DNA of 64,000 nt. It comes from Azophilus sp965220425. GTDB taxonomy: Bacteria > Pseudomonadota > Gammaproteobacteria > Pseudomonadales > Azotimanducaceae. Positions 33,860 to 43,321 of the stretch are shown in pieces (the stretch's first letter is position 1; each line of letters starts with the position of its first letter). The position numbers were made by a program, and so were the translations under genes. The stretch spans positions 1,550,001 to 1,614,000 of the forward strand of contig OZ244830.1 of assembly GCA_965220425.1 (NCBI GenBank), written 5' to 3'. The notes beneath the pieces were generated by a model that did not search any database, was not told where the DNA came from, and saw nothing but the letters and a program-made list of their open reading frames with translations.

Positions 33860-35265
33860 ACGGGCCGAGCGACCTCTGCTTTCGTTCCGCGGTGGAACTG
33901 CGCCGCTTGCTTGCGGCCCGGGAGGTGTCGGCGCTCGAAGTGCTCGACGCCCACATCGCGCGGATCGAGAAATACGACGGCGTACTCAATGCCGTCGTGA
34001 CACGGTGCTTCGACGAGGCGCGCGAACGGGCCGCATCGGGACGGCTGTCCGGACCGCTTGCCGGGCTGCCCGTCGCGCACAAGGACCTGACGGCGACGGC
34101 GGGGCTCTTGACCACGTACGGCTCCCCGCTGTTCGCGGACAATGTGCCGGCCGAGGACTCGCTGCTGGTGGCCCGCATCAAGGCGGCGGGCGCCGTAACC
34201 ATCGGCAAGACCAACACCCCGGAGTTCGGGGCCGGTTCGCAGACCTTCAACCGCGTCTTCGGCGCGACGCGCAACCCCTATGACGCCTCGCGCACCTGCG
34301 GCGGCAGCAGCGGGGGGGCGGCAGTGGCGCTCGCGGCGCGCTTCCTGCCCATCGCCGACGGCAGCGATACGGGAGGTTCGCTGCGCAACCCGGCAGCATT
34401 CTGCAACGTCGTGGGGTTGCGCCCCTCGCCGGGACGTGTACCGTTCGGCTGGAGCGAGCAGGGCGCCTGGACGGACCTCGGCACCCAGGGGCCGATGGCG
34501 CGCAACGTGGACGACCTGGCGCTGCTGCTGTCGGCGATCGCCGGTCCGGACCCTAGGGTCGCCAATGTCCTGCCCGAGTCCGGGGAGTCCTTCCGCGGCG
34601 TAACGCCGGCGCCGCTGCGCGGGCTACGGGTTGCGGTGACGGAAGACTTCGGCGGCCTGCCGGTGGCTTCGGCGATTCGGGCGACCCTCTCATCGCTCCG
34701 CGACAAGCTGGCCGATGCGGGCGCCGTCGTGACGGATGCTGCGCCGGACCTTGCCGATGCCGACCGCATCTTTCACATGCTTCGCGCCGTGCAGTTCAGA
34801 TCCCGCTTCGGGCTCCTGCCCGACGCGCAGAAGGCTGAACTGAAGGAGACGATCCGTTGGAACACGGAAGCGGGCCAGCGCCTGACCCACGCCGACGAGG
34901 ACTGGGTAATCGGTGCGCGCTCGGCGCTGGTGGCGCGGGTGGCGGGCTTCTTCGAGGATTTCGACCTCCTTATCGGGCCGACCACGCAGGTGCAACCGTT
35001 CGACATCGGGACGGACTGGGTGCGCGACATCGAGGGGCGGCAGATGCGGACCTACATCGAGTGGATGCAGAGCTGCAGCCGCATCACGGTCACCTGCTGC
35101 CCGGCCCTGTCGCTGCCGTGCGGCTTTGCCGGCGGCCTGCCGGTCGGTGCGCAACTCATCGCACCCATGCGCCAGGATGCCTTTCTGCTTTCCGCCGCCA
35201 AGGCGGTCGAGGCCCTCGCCGGTTCCGCGATGACCGCGCCGGACCTCGAACGGTTGAACCCTTGA
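33856..35265 (+). CDS. Amidase (amidase signature family) 1
   Basis: 469 aa from ATG 33856, overlapping the CaiB remnant stop by 4 bp. The catalytic triad is visible: Lys76 in PVAHKDL, cis-Ser151 in CGGSSGGAAVALAA and Ser175 in DGSDTGGSLRNPA. This fold hydrolyses amides, including aryl-acyl amides and Glu-tRNA(Gln)-type substrates; the context is catabolic rather than GatCAB. It ends 84 bp before the convergent second amidase, with repeat G in between. Confidence 0.9.
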   Translation: MNGPSDLCFRSAVELRRLLAAREVSALEVLDAHIARIEKYDGVLNAVVTRCFDEARERAASGRLSGPLAGLPVAHKDLTATAGLLTTYGSPLFADNVPAEDSLLVARIKAAGAVTIGKTNTPEFGAGSQTFNRVFGATRNPYDASRTCGGSSGGAAVALAARFLPIADGSDTGGSLRNPAAFCNVVGLRPSPGRVPFGWSEQGAWTDLGTQGPMARNVDDLALLLSAIAGPDPRVANVLPESGESFRGVTPAPLRGLRVAVTEDFGGLPVASAIRATLSSLRDKLADAGAVVTDAAPDLADADRIFHMLRAVQFRSRFGLLPDAQKAELKETIRWNTEAGQRLTHADEDWVIGARSALVARVAGFFEDFDLLIGPTTQVQPFDIGTDWVRDIEGRQMRTYIEWMQSCSRITVTCCPALSLPCGFAGGLPVGAQLIAPMRQDAFLLSAAKAVEALAGSAMTAPDLERLNP

Positions 35266-35272
35266 TCCCGTG

Positions 35273-35319
35273 GCCCGCGTCGCTCGCCAACTTTCGTCGC
35301 GAGGGCGTCGAGGCGCCGT
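35273..35319. repeat. 47-bp dispersed repeat G, second copy
   Basis: It matches 25514-25560 almost base for base (GCTC-CCAACTTTCGTCGCGA core). It lies between the stops of two convergent amidase genes. Like the first copy it starts GCCCGC, recalling the MITE ends. Confidence 0.65.
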
Positions 35320-35349
35320 CCGCAGCAGGGTGTCGATGACCGATGCGGG

Positions 35350-36756
35350 TTAGACCGGCGGATGCAGGTCGTGCCACTCCGTCGCCTGCTCGTAGGCGTG
35401 GCCGATGCGGCAGAGCAGCGGCTCCTGCAAATGCTTGCCAACGAACTGGAGGCTCAGCGGCAGGCCGTGGCCGCTGAGTCCGCACGGTACCGACAGCGTG
35501 GGGGTACCGTTGAAATCGAAGGGCGCGGTGAAGCGCAACAGGCTCATGTCCAGGCCCTCTTCAGGCAAGGGATCGAAGGGCGCCATGTCCGCGACCGGAA
35601 ACGCCGGACTCGGCATGGACGGGCAGACGAGCGCGTCTATGCCGGAGAACGTATCGCGAACCTGTCCGTTGCAGGCGGCGCGCAGGTTGTTCGCCCTGGC
35701 GTAGTCGACGCCGGTGACGCCTGCGCCCTGGTCCAGCCAGCCTCGAAACCAGGGTCCGTAGTCGTCTCGCCGGGACGGGTAGGTGGCTTCGTGGGCGAGC
35801 GCCGCCTCCGCCGTGCACAACACCGGCCATGCGGCCAGATACTCTTCCAGCGCGGGCATGCGCACCTCGACGATCTCAGCGCCGAGTTCCTCGAGCAGCT
35901 TGACGCTGTCCTGCACGCCCCGGGCGAGGTCGGGATCGACCCCGTCCGTGGCGTATCGCTCATCGAAACCGAACCGGAGGCCGCCAACGCCCTGTTCGAT
36001 CGCTTCGAGCATGTCGGGAACCGGCGCGGGCAGTGAAGTGGGGTCGTTCGGATCGGATCCGGCGATGGCCTGGAGTACGATCCCGGCATCGGCGGTGATC
36101 CGGGTCATGGGGCCGACATGGTCCAGCGACTCGGCGAGGGCCAGTACACCGTAGCGGCTCACCCGGCCCCAGGTCGGCTTGATGCCGACGACTCCGCAGG
36201 ATGCGGAGGGGAAGCGGATCGAGCCGCCGGTGTCGCTGCCGAGGGAGCCGTAGCACAGCCCCGCGGCCGTCGCCACGCCCGAGCCGCTCGAGGAGGCGCC
36301 CGACCACGCATCGGCATCCCAGGGATTCACCGGCACCCCCCTGTCGGGGTTGTAGCCCGCCATCGCCCCTTCGGTCAGGTTGAGCTTGCCGAGCAGCACG
36401 GCTCCGGCGTCGTTGAAACGGCTCACCACGGTTGCGTCGAAATCCGGGACGTGATCGGCCATGACGCGTGTGCCGCCCATGGTATGCACACCCGTCGTGA
36501 AACAGAGATCCTTCACCGCGATGGGAACGCCGTGCAAGGGCCCCCGGTAGCGGCCGCCGGCGATCTCGGCTTCGGCGCTTCTGGCCTGGGCCATGGCGGA
36601 TTCCGCCATGACGGTGGCATAGCTCTTCAGTCGCCCGTCGAGTTCTTCAATGCGGTCGAGTTGAGCGCGCGTGGCTTCAACAGGGGAGAGCTGCCCGGAC
36701 TCGATCAGCCCTGAGAGCTCGGTGATGGTTCTGAAATGCAACGACTCGTCTGTCAT
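35350..36756 (-). CDS. Amidase (amidase signature family) 2
   Basis: 468 aa. Triad: Lys82 in PIAVKDLC, cis-Ser157 in WSGASSSGSGVATAAG and Ser179 in GSDTGGSIRFPS. ATG 36756 is preceded by GAGGAGA. It is clearly diverged from amidase 1, so this is not a recent tandem duplication. It is transcribed toward amidase 1. Substrate unknown. Confidence 0.9.
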   Translation of the reverse strand: MTDESLHFRTITELSGLIESGQLSPVEATRAQLDRIEELDGRLKSYATVMAESAMAQARSAEAEIAGGRYRGPLHGVPIAVKDLCFTTGVHTMGGTRVMADHVPDFDATVVSRFNDAGAVLLGKLNLTEGAMAGYNPDRGVPVNPWDADAWSGASSSGSGVATAAGLCYGSLGSDTGGSIRFPSASCGVVGIKPTWGRVSRYGVLALAESLDHVGPMTRITADAGIVLQAIAGSDPNDPTSLPAPVPDMLEAIEQGVGGLRFGFDERYATDGVDPDLARGVQDSVKLLEELGAEIVEVRMPALEEYLAAWPVLCTAEAALAHEATYPSRRDDYGPWFRGWLDQGAGVTGVDYARANNLRAACNGQVRDTFSGIDALVCPSMPSPAFPVADMAPFDPLPEEGLDMSLLRFTAPFDFNGTPTLSVPCGLSGHGLPLSLQFVGKHLQEPLLCRIGHAYEQATEWHDLHPPV

Positions 36757-36850
36757 GGTAGATCTCCTCGTGCTCGTTTGTTGCAGATCGTTGCGAACGG
36801 CGATGTAGCCTCTCCCTGACTACTGCCGCGTGGGACGGCCGGATTATAGC

Positions 36851-36958
36851 TCAATCCGGTACAGCGGCGGCGCCGAAAGCCTGCTTGTAAAACTCCATGG
36901 CCGCATCGACACTTTTCACGCACAGATAGGCATGGACCTCATGTACCCTGTTGCTCAT
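36851..36958 (-). pseudogene. Truncated VOC (PhnB-like) protein, 35 codons
   Basis: ATG 36958 has an excellent ribosome site (AAGGA, 7 bases upstream) and reads MSNRVHEVHAYLCVKSVDAA, then MEFYKQAFGA, the PhnB/VOC N terminus. It stops at VPD. A one-base shift at the end would read YRIEL, the expected next strand, before another stop. So a frameshift and a 3' deletion have destroyed it. Confidence 0.6.
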
Positions 36959-37041
36959 CCCGGTTCCTTTCATTTACCGTCGCTGCAATCTACCAAGTCT
37001 CCCCGGCCGTGTATGGGAGAAAATTCACCTGGGAACGAACC

Positions 37042-37431
37042 ATGACGCTCGAAGAAGAGGCGCTGTTTGCCAACGAAACCTTCTATCTCGCCTTCACCCG
37101 GAAGGACTTCCCCGCGATGGAGCGACTGTGGGCAGCGGATCGTCCGGCGCTCTGCATCCATCCCGGCTGGCCTGCGCTGAACACGCGCGACGAGATCCTC
37201 CAAAGCTGGCGAAAGATCCTGGAAAATCCACAACAGCCCGGCATCGATTTCTACAATGCCGCGGCGGTTGCCTTCGACTCCGTCGTGATGGTGACCTGTT
37301 ACGAGGAGTTGCCGGGCTCCGTCTGCGTCGCCACGAACGGTTTCGTCAGGGAAGGCGGCGACATGCGCATGTTCCATCACCATTCGGGGCCATGCGCGAA
37401 TCCGCCGCCGCCAACGAGGTCCGGCGCATGA
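37042..37431 (+). CDS. NTF2/SnoaL-like protein (YybH/DUF4440 type)
   Basis: 129 aa from ATG 37042. Typical small NTF2-fold sequence: the N-terminal helix EEEALFANETFYLAFTRKDF, the W-pocket LCIHPGWPALNTRDEILQSW, and the C-terminal MRMFHHHSGP motif found in YybH-like proteins. Such proteins serve as hydrolases, isomerases or ligand binders; no catalytic Asp pair is assigned. It lies between a dead VOC gene and an alpha/beta hydrolase gene. Confidence 0.78.
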   Translation: MTLEEEALFANETFYLAFTRKDFPAMERLWAADRPALCIHPGWPALNTRDEILQSWRKILENPQQPGIDFYNAAAVAFDSVVMVTCYEELPGSVCVATNGFVREGGDMRMFHHHSGPCANPPPPTRSGA

Positions 37432-37577
37432 AGCGCCGCGGGGTGTCTTGCGTCGGCGGCATCGTCCCACGCACGGATGCCCCCATGAAATACCTTGCCA
37501 GCCACCATGACAAGAAGCGGTGGTGTGGTTAGAGTGCTGAAGCAGTTCGACCAGCCCAATCGCGATGTGGACAAGAA

Positions 37578-38579
37578 ATGGAGCCAGGCAATTTTCAGAT
37601 AGAAAAATTTGTAACCCAGGGCGGTGCAACACTCGATCTCAATCTGGTGTACGCCATACACGGGAAACTCAATGCAGCGAAGGACAATTGCATCCTTGTC
37701 CTCACTTCCTTTTCGGCGACCCATGAAGATGCGGAAGACCTGTTTGCATCTTCCGATGTGCTGGATCTCTCGGACTACTGTGTCGTGGTAATCGACATGC
37801 TGTCCAACTCGGAATCTTCTTCGCCGAGCAATACCCCGGCGCCATTCGACGGTCCGCGGTTTCCGTTGATGACCGTCAACGACAACGTCCGCGCACAGCA
37901 TCGGTTGCTTACGCAGGCATTGTCGATCAGCCACCTTCGACTGGTGATGGGTTTCAGCATGGGCGCTCTGCAGACCTTCGAATGGGGCGCCCGACATTCG
38001 GACATGGTCGGCGCGATTCTTCCGATTTGCGGGGCTGCCCGGATTTCCACTCACAATTGGCTGTTCGTGGAAGGCGCCAAGGCAGCTTTGCGAGCGGACC
38101 AGAATTTCAATGGCGGCGACTATGAAGCCGTACCCGAGATCGGCATGGAGGCGTTCGCCAAAGTTTATGCCGGCTGGGTTTTCTCGCAGGACTTCTTTCG
38201 CGAGGAGCTCTACAGGGACATGGGCATGGACTCTGTTGCGGACGTGATCGAATTCATGAAAGGTTATTTTGGTCGCCGGGAAGCCAATGATCTGTTGGGC
38301 ATGCTGGCGACCTGGCAAGCCGCGAACATTGCCGGTAACGATAGATTCGATGGCGACTTCGACGCGGCCTTGCAGGCGATCACAGCCAGGGCAATCGTCA
38401 TGCCGGGCGGCACCGATCTCTATTTTCGCGTTGCCGACAGCGAGTATGAAGTGAGCAGGATGCCGAACGCGGAACTGCGTGTCATTGAATCGAAACTGGG
38501 CCACGTTGCCGGAAGTGGGCTGGACCCCATCGGCAAGGCGGCCATCGATCAGGCCATTGTCGATCTGTTGAATCGCTAA
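37578..38579 (+). CDS. Alpha/beta hydrolase, MetX (homoserine acetyltransferase)-like
   Basis: 333 aa. The nucleophile elbow GFSMGALQTFEW matches the MetX group (GxSMGGxQ, with Ala for the second Gly). Upstream is the core ILVLTSFSATHED, and a late His (SKLGHVAGSG) completes the triad with an Asp such as that in MPGGTDLYF. The MetX-type fold also includes non-acetyltransferase hydrolases, and the divergent oxyanion region argues for one of those. The gene is isolated, followed by the stub of a MITE. Confidence 0.82.
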   Translation: MEPGNFQIEKFVTQGGATLDLNLVYAIHGKLNAAKDNCILVLTSFSATHEDAEDLFASSDVLDLSDYCVVVIDMLSNSESSSPSNTPAPFDGPRFPLMTVNDNVRAQHRLLTQALSISHLRLVMGFSMGALQTFEWGARHSDMVGAILPICGAARISTHNWLFVEGAKAALRADQNFNGGDYEAVPEIGMEAFAKVYAGWVFSQDFFREELYRDMGMDSVADVIEFMKGYFGRREANDLLGMLATWQAANIAGNDRFDGDFDAALQAITARAIVMPGGTDLYFRVADSEYEVSRMPNAELRVIESKLGHVAGSGLDPIGKAAIDQAIVDLLNR

Positions 38580-38647
38580 GCCGGAAGCTTGTGAGGGACG
38601 GTCTTTCCCCTGCAAGGCATTGGGTTGCTACCGGATTTCTGAGTTAA

Positions 38648-38670
38648 CCCGCATATTGCACCAAGGGCCG
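38648..38670 (+). mobile_element. MITE end stub, copy F
   Basis: Twenty-three bases beginning CCCGCATATTGCACCAAGGG are identical to the left end of copies D and E, then the match stops. The preceding bases are TTAA, which fits the YTAR target consensus. It lies just before the RND adaptor gene. Confidence 0.6.
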
Positions 38671-38702
38671 TGGACGACCGGGCGGCGTATGACGAAGGTG
38701 GC

Positions 38703-39920
38703 ATGGTAAGCAACGGCGAAAAAAGGAGCCGCAGATTGAGAATCTGGCTGATCGCCGTTCTGCTGTGCTTCGTGGCCGCGTCCGGGCTCGGCTGGTACAA
38801 ATACAGCCAGATACGGACCGCCATGGCCTTTGCGGCCGCCTTTCCCGAAACGGTTGAAGCGGTCGAGGGGTTTACCGCCCGCGAGGCGCTCTGGCAGCCC
38901 ACGACCCGAGTGACCGGCGAAGTGATCGCCATCCGTTCGGTGACCATCGAGGCGGAGATGGCCGGCGTCATCGTTGAAGTGGGCGTGGAGCCTGGCGCCG
39001 GCGTGACGGCCGGGCAACTGCTGGTGCGCCTCGATACCAGCGAAGAGCGCGCCGAACTTGCATCGGCCGAGGCCGAACTGGAAATCGCCCGCCTGGCCCT
39101 GATGCGCAGCAAGCGGCTGTTCGAAGCCAACCTCGGCACAGCCGAAGCGCGCGATGAAGCGCGGGCCCGGTTCGATGCAGCCGAGGCGGCCGGACAACGC
39201 ATTGCCGCCGTCATCGCCAAGAAGTACCTGCGGGCGCCCTTCGCGGCAACGGCCGGCCTGCACGAACTCGATGTCGGCCAGTTTCTCGACCAGGGTGACG
39301 AGGTTGTCAGGCTCATCGGCACGGAAGACGCGCTCTGGGTGGATTTCACGCTGCCGCAGGAGGAAGCCACCCTGATCGACGGCGAACCCGTGGACATCTT
39401 CCCGCACGGCGGCGACCGCGACCCGGTCCAGGCCCGGGTCATTGCCAGGGACAGCTTCGTCAATGAACAATCCCGCAACGTGCGCTACCGGAGCCTGGCC
39501 GACAAGGAGGCTCTGGGTCAGCACCCGGGTGCAATCGTGACCGTTCAAGCGCCCCTTGGGCCGCCGAAGACAGCCACCCTGGTACCGGCCACGGCGGTTC
39601 GCCGGGATGCCTTCGGCGCCAAGCTCTTCGTACTGCGCCAGGCGGAAGAAGGCGCCCGGGCGCCCGAACGGGCGGAGCGCCGGGACGTTGCCTTGGGGCC
39701 GCGGCGCGGCGAACTGATCGTGATCGCCTCGGGCTTGCGGCCGGGCGAGCGCGTGGCCGCCGACGGCGCGTTCAAGCTGCGCGACGGCGTACTGGTGAGC
39801 GCAACGGGCCGGTCGGTACGCGCCTCGGACAATGCGGCGCTGCATACCAGCGAGATCGATGGGGGCAGGCTTCAGGAGTCTGCAGGCGGCGGCGATGAGA
39901 GGCGCCATGGCGGCTCCTGA
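38703..39920 (+). CDS. RND efflux periplasmic adaptor (HlyD/MexH-like)
   Basis: 405 aa from ATG 38703 (ATG 38670 also in frame but inside the repeat stub). One membrane anchor (LRIWLIAVLLCFVAASGLGW) is followed by the lipoyl/barrel half-motif GEVIAIRSVTIEAEMAGVIV, the alpha-hairpin (AELASAEAELEIARLALMRS) and KKYLRAPFAATAGLHELDVG. This is the membrane fusion protein of a tripartite pump. It overlaps the RND permease start. No outer-membrane TolC-like gene is in the window. Confidence 0.9.
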   Translation: MVSNGEKRSRRLRIWLIAVLLCFVAASGLGWYKYSQIRTAMAFAAAFPETVEAVEGFTAREALWQPTTRVTGEVIAIRSVTIEAEMAGVIVEVGVEPGAGVTAGQLLVRLDTSEERAELASAEAELEIARLALMRSKRLFEANLGTAEARDEARARFDAAEAAGQRIAAVIAKKYLRAPFAATAGLHELDVGQFLDQGDEVVRLIGTEDALWVDFTLPQEEATLIDGEPVDIFPHGGDRDPVQARVIARDSFVNEQSRNVRYRSLADKEALGQHPGAIVTVQAPLGPPKTATLVPATAVRRDAFGAKLFVLRQAEEGARAPERAERRDVALGPRRGELIVIASGLRPGERVAADGAFKLRDGVLVSATGRSVRASDNAALHTSEIDGGRLQESAGGGDERRHGGS

Positions 39921-42900
39921 TCCCGGCCATGGCGCCGCCGAGCCGCGCTTCACCGACATCTTCGTGCGTCGCCCGGTGCTGGCGGCGGCCCTGTGCCTGA
40001 GCCTCGCCCTGATTGGGGTGCGGGTGGCCATCGACATGCCGGTGCAGCAGTATCCCTCCATCGAGAGCGCCTCCCTGGTGGTCACCACACCCTACATCGG
40101 CGCTTCCGCCGATGTCGTCCAGGGGTTCATCACGGATCCCATCGAGCGGGTTGCCGCCACCATTCCCGGCGTTGACTTCGTCGACTCCGAAACCCGCGCC
40201 GGGATGAGCGTCGTCACGGTCTATCTCGAACTCAACGAAGACAGCGCCGATGCCCTGGCCGAACTCTCCACCCGGCTCGGCCAGATTCGTTTTGAACTGC
40301 CGCGCGGGGCGGAGGACCCGGCCGTGGAAGTGGAGCGCGCCGACCGGCCGTATGCAGGCTGGTACCTGGGGGTTCGGCTCAACGAGCGCATGAGCCGCGC
40401 CGAGGTCACCGACACCCTGCGCCGTGAGGTCTCCCCCCAACTGGCGGCGGTTCCCGGCGTGCACAAGATCTGGATGGGCGGCGGCCGCCTGCCGGCCATG
40501 CGTATCTGGCTCGACCCGGAGCGCATGGCGATGTTCGACGTCAGCACCCAGGACATCGAGGCGGCGCTCACGCGCAACAACATCATCGCCACGATCGGGC
40601 AGACGGAGAATGCCAACCAGCGCGTCGACCTCCTGGTGAACACTTCGCTGACCAGGGCGGAGGAGTTCGAACGCATGGTCATCCGGGAGTCCGAGGGTTC
40701 GCTGATCCGCATGCGCGATGTGGCCCGAATCGAACTCGGCGAGGAAGAAGGCACGGTAATTGGCCGCATGAACCATGACAGAACCGTGTGGCTGGGCGTA
40801 TACCCTCTCCCCGGCGCCAACGAAATCGACATCGCCGATGCGCTGTATGTAGCTGTTGACGAGATCAACGCCGATATGCCGGCCGGGCTCAAGCTCGAGG
40901 TCGGGGAAGACGTCACGGTGTACATGCGCAACGCGCTTGTGGAGATATTCACGACCCTGGCGGAAACGATCCTGCTGGTGGGCCTGGTGGTGGTCGTCAT
41001 GATGGGCTCGGTGCGCACGGCCCTGGTGCCCCTGGTGACGATTCCCATTTCCCTGCTCGGCGCGGTTGCCGCCATGGCGCTGATGGGCTTTTCGTTCAAC
41101 CTGTTGACGATCCTGGCCATCGTGCTGTCGGTGGGCCTGGTGGTGGACGATGCGATCGTGATGGTGGAAAACGTGGCCCGGCACATGCGGGAGGGCGCGT
41201 CCAGAACGGCGGCGGCGCTGGCAAGCGCCCGGCAACTGGCATCGCCCATCATCGCCATGACCATGACCCTGGCCATGGTCTATATCCCCATCGGCTTCCT
41301 GTCCGGCATGACGGGCGTGCTGTTCAAGGAGTTCGCGTTCACGCTGGCCATAGCGGTGCTCATCTCCGGTATGGTGGCGCTGACGCTCTCGCCGGTGATG
41401 AGCAGCCGGGTGGCTCCGGAACAGGGCCGGGAATCGGGCATGACGCGCCGGGTGAACCGGGTGTTCGACAAAGCCCGCCACGGCTACCGGCAATTGCTCG
41501 GCGGCCTGCTGGCGAACAACGGCCCGGTACTGTTCTGCGCCGTTTTCTTTGCCCTGCTGGCCGTACCCTTCTTCGTGCTGTCGCAGAAGGAACTGGCGCC
41601 CACGGAAGACCAGGGCGAGATCAACGTGGCCTACACCGCGCCCCCGGAAGCATCCCTCGAATACACCGAGCGCTACATGACCGGCGTAGTGGAGGCCATG
41701 GAGCGCCTGCCCGGAAGCGGCCGGATGTGGCAGATGGTGCTGACCAACGCCGGTTTCGGCGGCATGAAGTTCGCGGACTTCGACGAACGGGAACTGAGTA
41801 CCCAGGAGATGCTGACGATGGCCTTCCAGGGCTTGTCCGAAGTGACGGGTCTCACCGCGTTTCCGGTGCTGCCATCCGCGCTGCCGAGCGCCGGCCGCTT
41901 CGACATGGAGTTCGTGGTGCTTTCATCGGACAGCCCCGAAGAGATGCTCCCCCATGCCGAAGCCCTGATGGACAGCGCCCGGCAGACGGGCCTCTTCCTC
42001 TTTGTGGACTCGGATCTCAGTATCGACCTGCCCCAGGGCCGCTTTCTGCTCGACCGCGACCGGGTGGCCGACTTCGGCATGGATCTCGCCGAGGTGGGCC
42101 GCCAGCTCGGCACCTTCCTGTCGGGCAACTACGTCAACCGTTTCGAGCTCGACGGCACGGCCTATCGCGTGATTCCCATGGTCGAGCGTACCGGGCGGCC
42201 GGATGCCGATGCGCTGCTCGACCTCAAGCTCAGGACGCCGGACGGCGCTCTGGTTCCCTTGTCTGCCGTGGCGCGGCTCGAGGAGACGGTGGCGCCCCGG
42301 GTGCTGACAAGGTTTCAGCAGAAGAATGCGTTCCGCATCCGCGCGGGACTGATACCGGGGCGTACCAAGGAGCAGGGGCTTGCCGCCCTGGAGGCGCTGT
42401 CGGCGGAGTTGCTGCCGAGCCGCTACGACATCGACTACGCCGGAGAGTCCCGGCAGCTTCGCCAGGAGGGCAATACCCTGGTCGGGGTGCTGGGTATTTC
42501 GCTGGCCTTCGTATTCGCGGCGCTGGCCGTGCAGTTCAACAGCTTCCGGGATCCCCTGGTGGTGCTGCTCGGTTCGGCGCCCCTGGCGCTCTCCAGCGCG
42601 CTGCTCTTCACTTATGTAGACCTCACCACCGTCAATACGTACACCCAGATCGGGCTGATCACCCTGGTCGGCCTCATCTCCAAGAACGCCATACTGATCG
42701 TGGAATTCGCCCGCAAGCTGCAGATCGCCGGAGCGACCAAGTTCGAGGCGATCAAGAGCGCGGCGGCGGTGCGTCTGCGCCCGGTGCTGATGACCGCCAG
42801 CGCCACCGTCATGGGACACATGCCGCTGGTGTTCGTGACCGGCGCGGGCGCGGAGGCGCGCAACAGCATCGGCATCGTGCTGGTCGCCGGGATGCTGCTC

Positions 42901-43017
42901 GGTACCCTGTTCACGCTATTCGTGCTGCCGAGCATCTACTACCTGCTGGCCGCCGAGCGGCGGGCAACGGACACTGCTGCGACCATGCAGCCCGTCGCCG
43001 GTCGCGCTACTTCATGA
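39907..43017 (+). CDS. RND multidrug efflux permease (HAE-1, AcrB/MexF type)
   Basis: 1036 aa from ATG 39907 (ATG 39895 also possible); both overlap the adaptor gene. Membrane helix 1 follows FTDIFVRRPVLAAALCLSLA. The proton-relay pair is in LSVGLVVDDAIVMVENVARH and the late helix segment is TLVGLISKNAILIVEFARKL. The large periplasmic loops and 12 helices are as in AcrB. It exports drugs or bile-salt-like compounds using the proton gradient; the substrate is not predictable from sequence. Confidence 0.93.
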   Translation: MAAPDPGHGAAEPRFTDIFVRRPVLAAALCLSLALIGVRVAIDMPVQQYPSIESASLVVTTPYIGASADVVQGFITDPIERVAATIPGVDFVDSETRAGMSVVTVYLELNEDSADALAELSTRLGQIRFELPRGAEDPAVEVERADRPYAGWYLGVRLNERMSRAEVTDTLRREVSPQLAAVPGVHKIWMGGGRLPAMRIWLDPERMAMFDVSTQDIEAALTRNNIIATIGQTENANQRVDLLVNTSLTRAEEFERMVIRESEGSLIRMRDVARIELGEEEGTVIGRMNHDRTVWLGVYPLPGANEIDIADALYVAVDEINADMPAGLKLEVGEDVTVYMRNALVEIFTTLAETILLVGLVVVVMMGSVRTALVPLVTIPISLLGAVAAMALMGFSFNLLTILAIVLSVGLVVDDAIVMVENVARHMREGASRTAAALASARQLASPIIAMTMTLAMVYIPIGFLSGMTGVLFKEFAFTLAIAVLISGMVALTLSPVMSSRVAPEQGRESGMTRRVNRVFDKARHGYRQLLGGLLANNGPVLFCAVFFALLAVPFFVLSQKELAPTEDQGEINVAYTAPPEASLEYTERYMTGVVEAMERLPGSGRMWQMVLTNAGFGGMKFADFDERELSTQEMLTMAFQGLSEVTGLTAFPVLPSALPSAGRFDMEFVVLSSDSPEEMLPHAEALMDSARQTGLFLFVDSDLSIDLPQGRFLLDRDRVADFGMDLAEVGRQLGTFLSGNYVNRFELDGTAYRVIPMVERTGRPDADALLDLKLRTPDGALVPLSAVARLEETVAPRVLTRFQQKNAFRIRAGLIPGRTKEQGLAALEALSAELLPSRYDIDYAGESRQLRQEGNTLVGVLGISLAFVFAALAVQFNSFRDPLVVLLGSAPLALSSALLFTYVDLTTVNTYTQIGLITLVGLISKNAILIVEFARKLQIAGATKFEAIKSAAAVRLRPVLMTASATVMGHMPLVFVTGAGAEARNSIGIVLVAGMLLGTLFTLFVLPSIYYLLAAERRATDTAATMQPVAGRATS

Positions 43018-43139
43018 ACCATGGACGGGTGGTCGATGTTCTCGGCGACCCCGCCGGGGCACTCGACGCCGTAGCGATCGTCAACGGCGTTCTGCAAGAC
43101 CGGGAGGCGCGGAAGCGAATCTGCACATGGGCGGATTGA
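43014..43139 (+). other. 41-codon ORF coupled to the RND gene, unidentified
   Basis: ATG 43014 overlaps the RND stop (ATGA) and the frame runs to TGA 43139 (GRVVDVLGDPAGALDAVAIV and a short tail). It reads like protein but matches no recognised family. It may be the tail of a lost gene or a chance frame. The rest of the space to 43321 holds nothing recognisable. Confidence 0.25.
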
Positions 43140-43321
43140 ACGTTCGATTCGCCGTTTTCGCCGTTTTGGTCGTTATCGCCCGTTGCGTGGATGGGGCGTC
43201 GGCATCGCCGGGAAGTCCGGGTACCGCACGTGGACACGCACGTGGACATTTGTGGCGCTTGGCCTCGGAAAGATTTAACCTCGCACGCCTCACCTCGAGT
43301 CGTCATGGAAGGAGCATGCTC

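Noticed and set aside
37430..37577. Short ORF starting MKRRGVSCVGGIVPRTDA after the NTF2-like gene.
   Set aside because: No ribosome site and no family; composition is not convincing.
39772..41493. A 573-codon minus-strand frame opposite the RND permease.
   Set aside because: His/Gln/Arg-rich antisense text with no recognisable domain.
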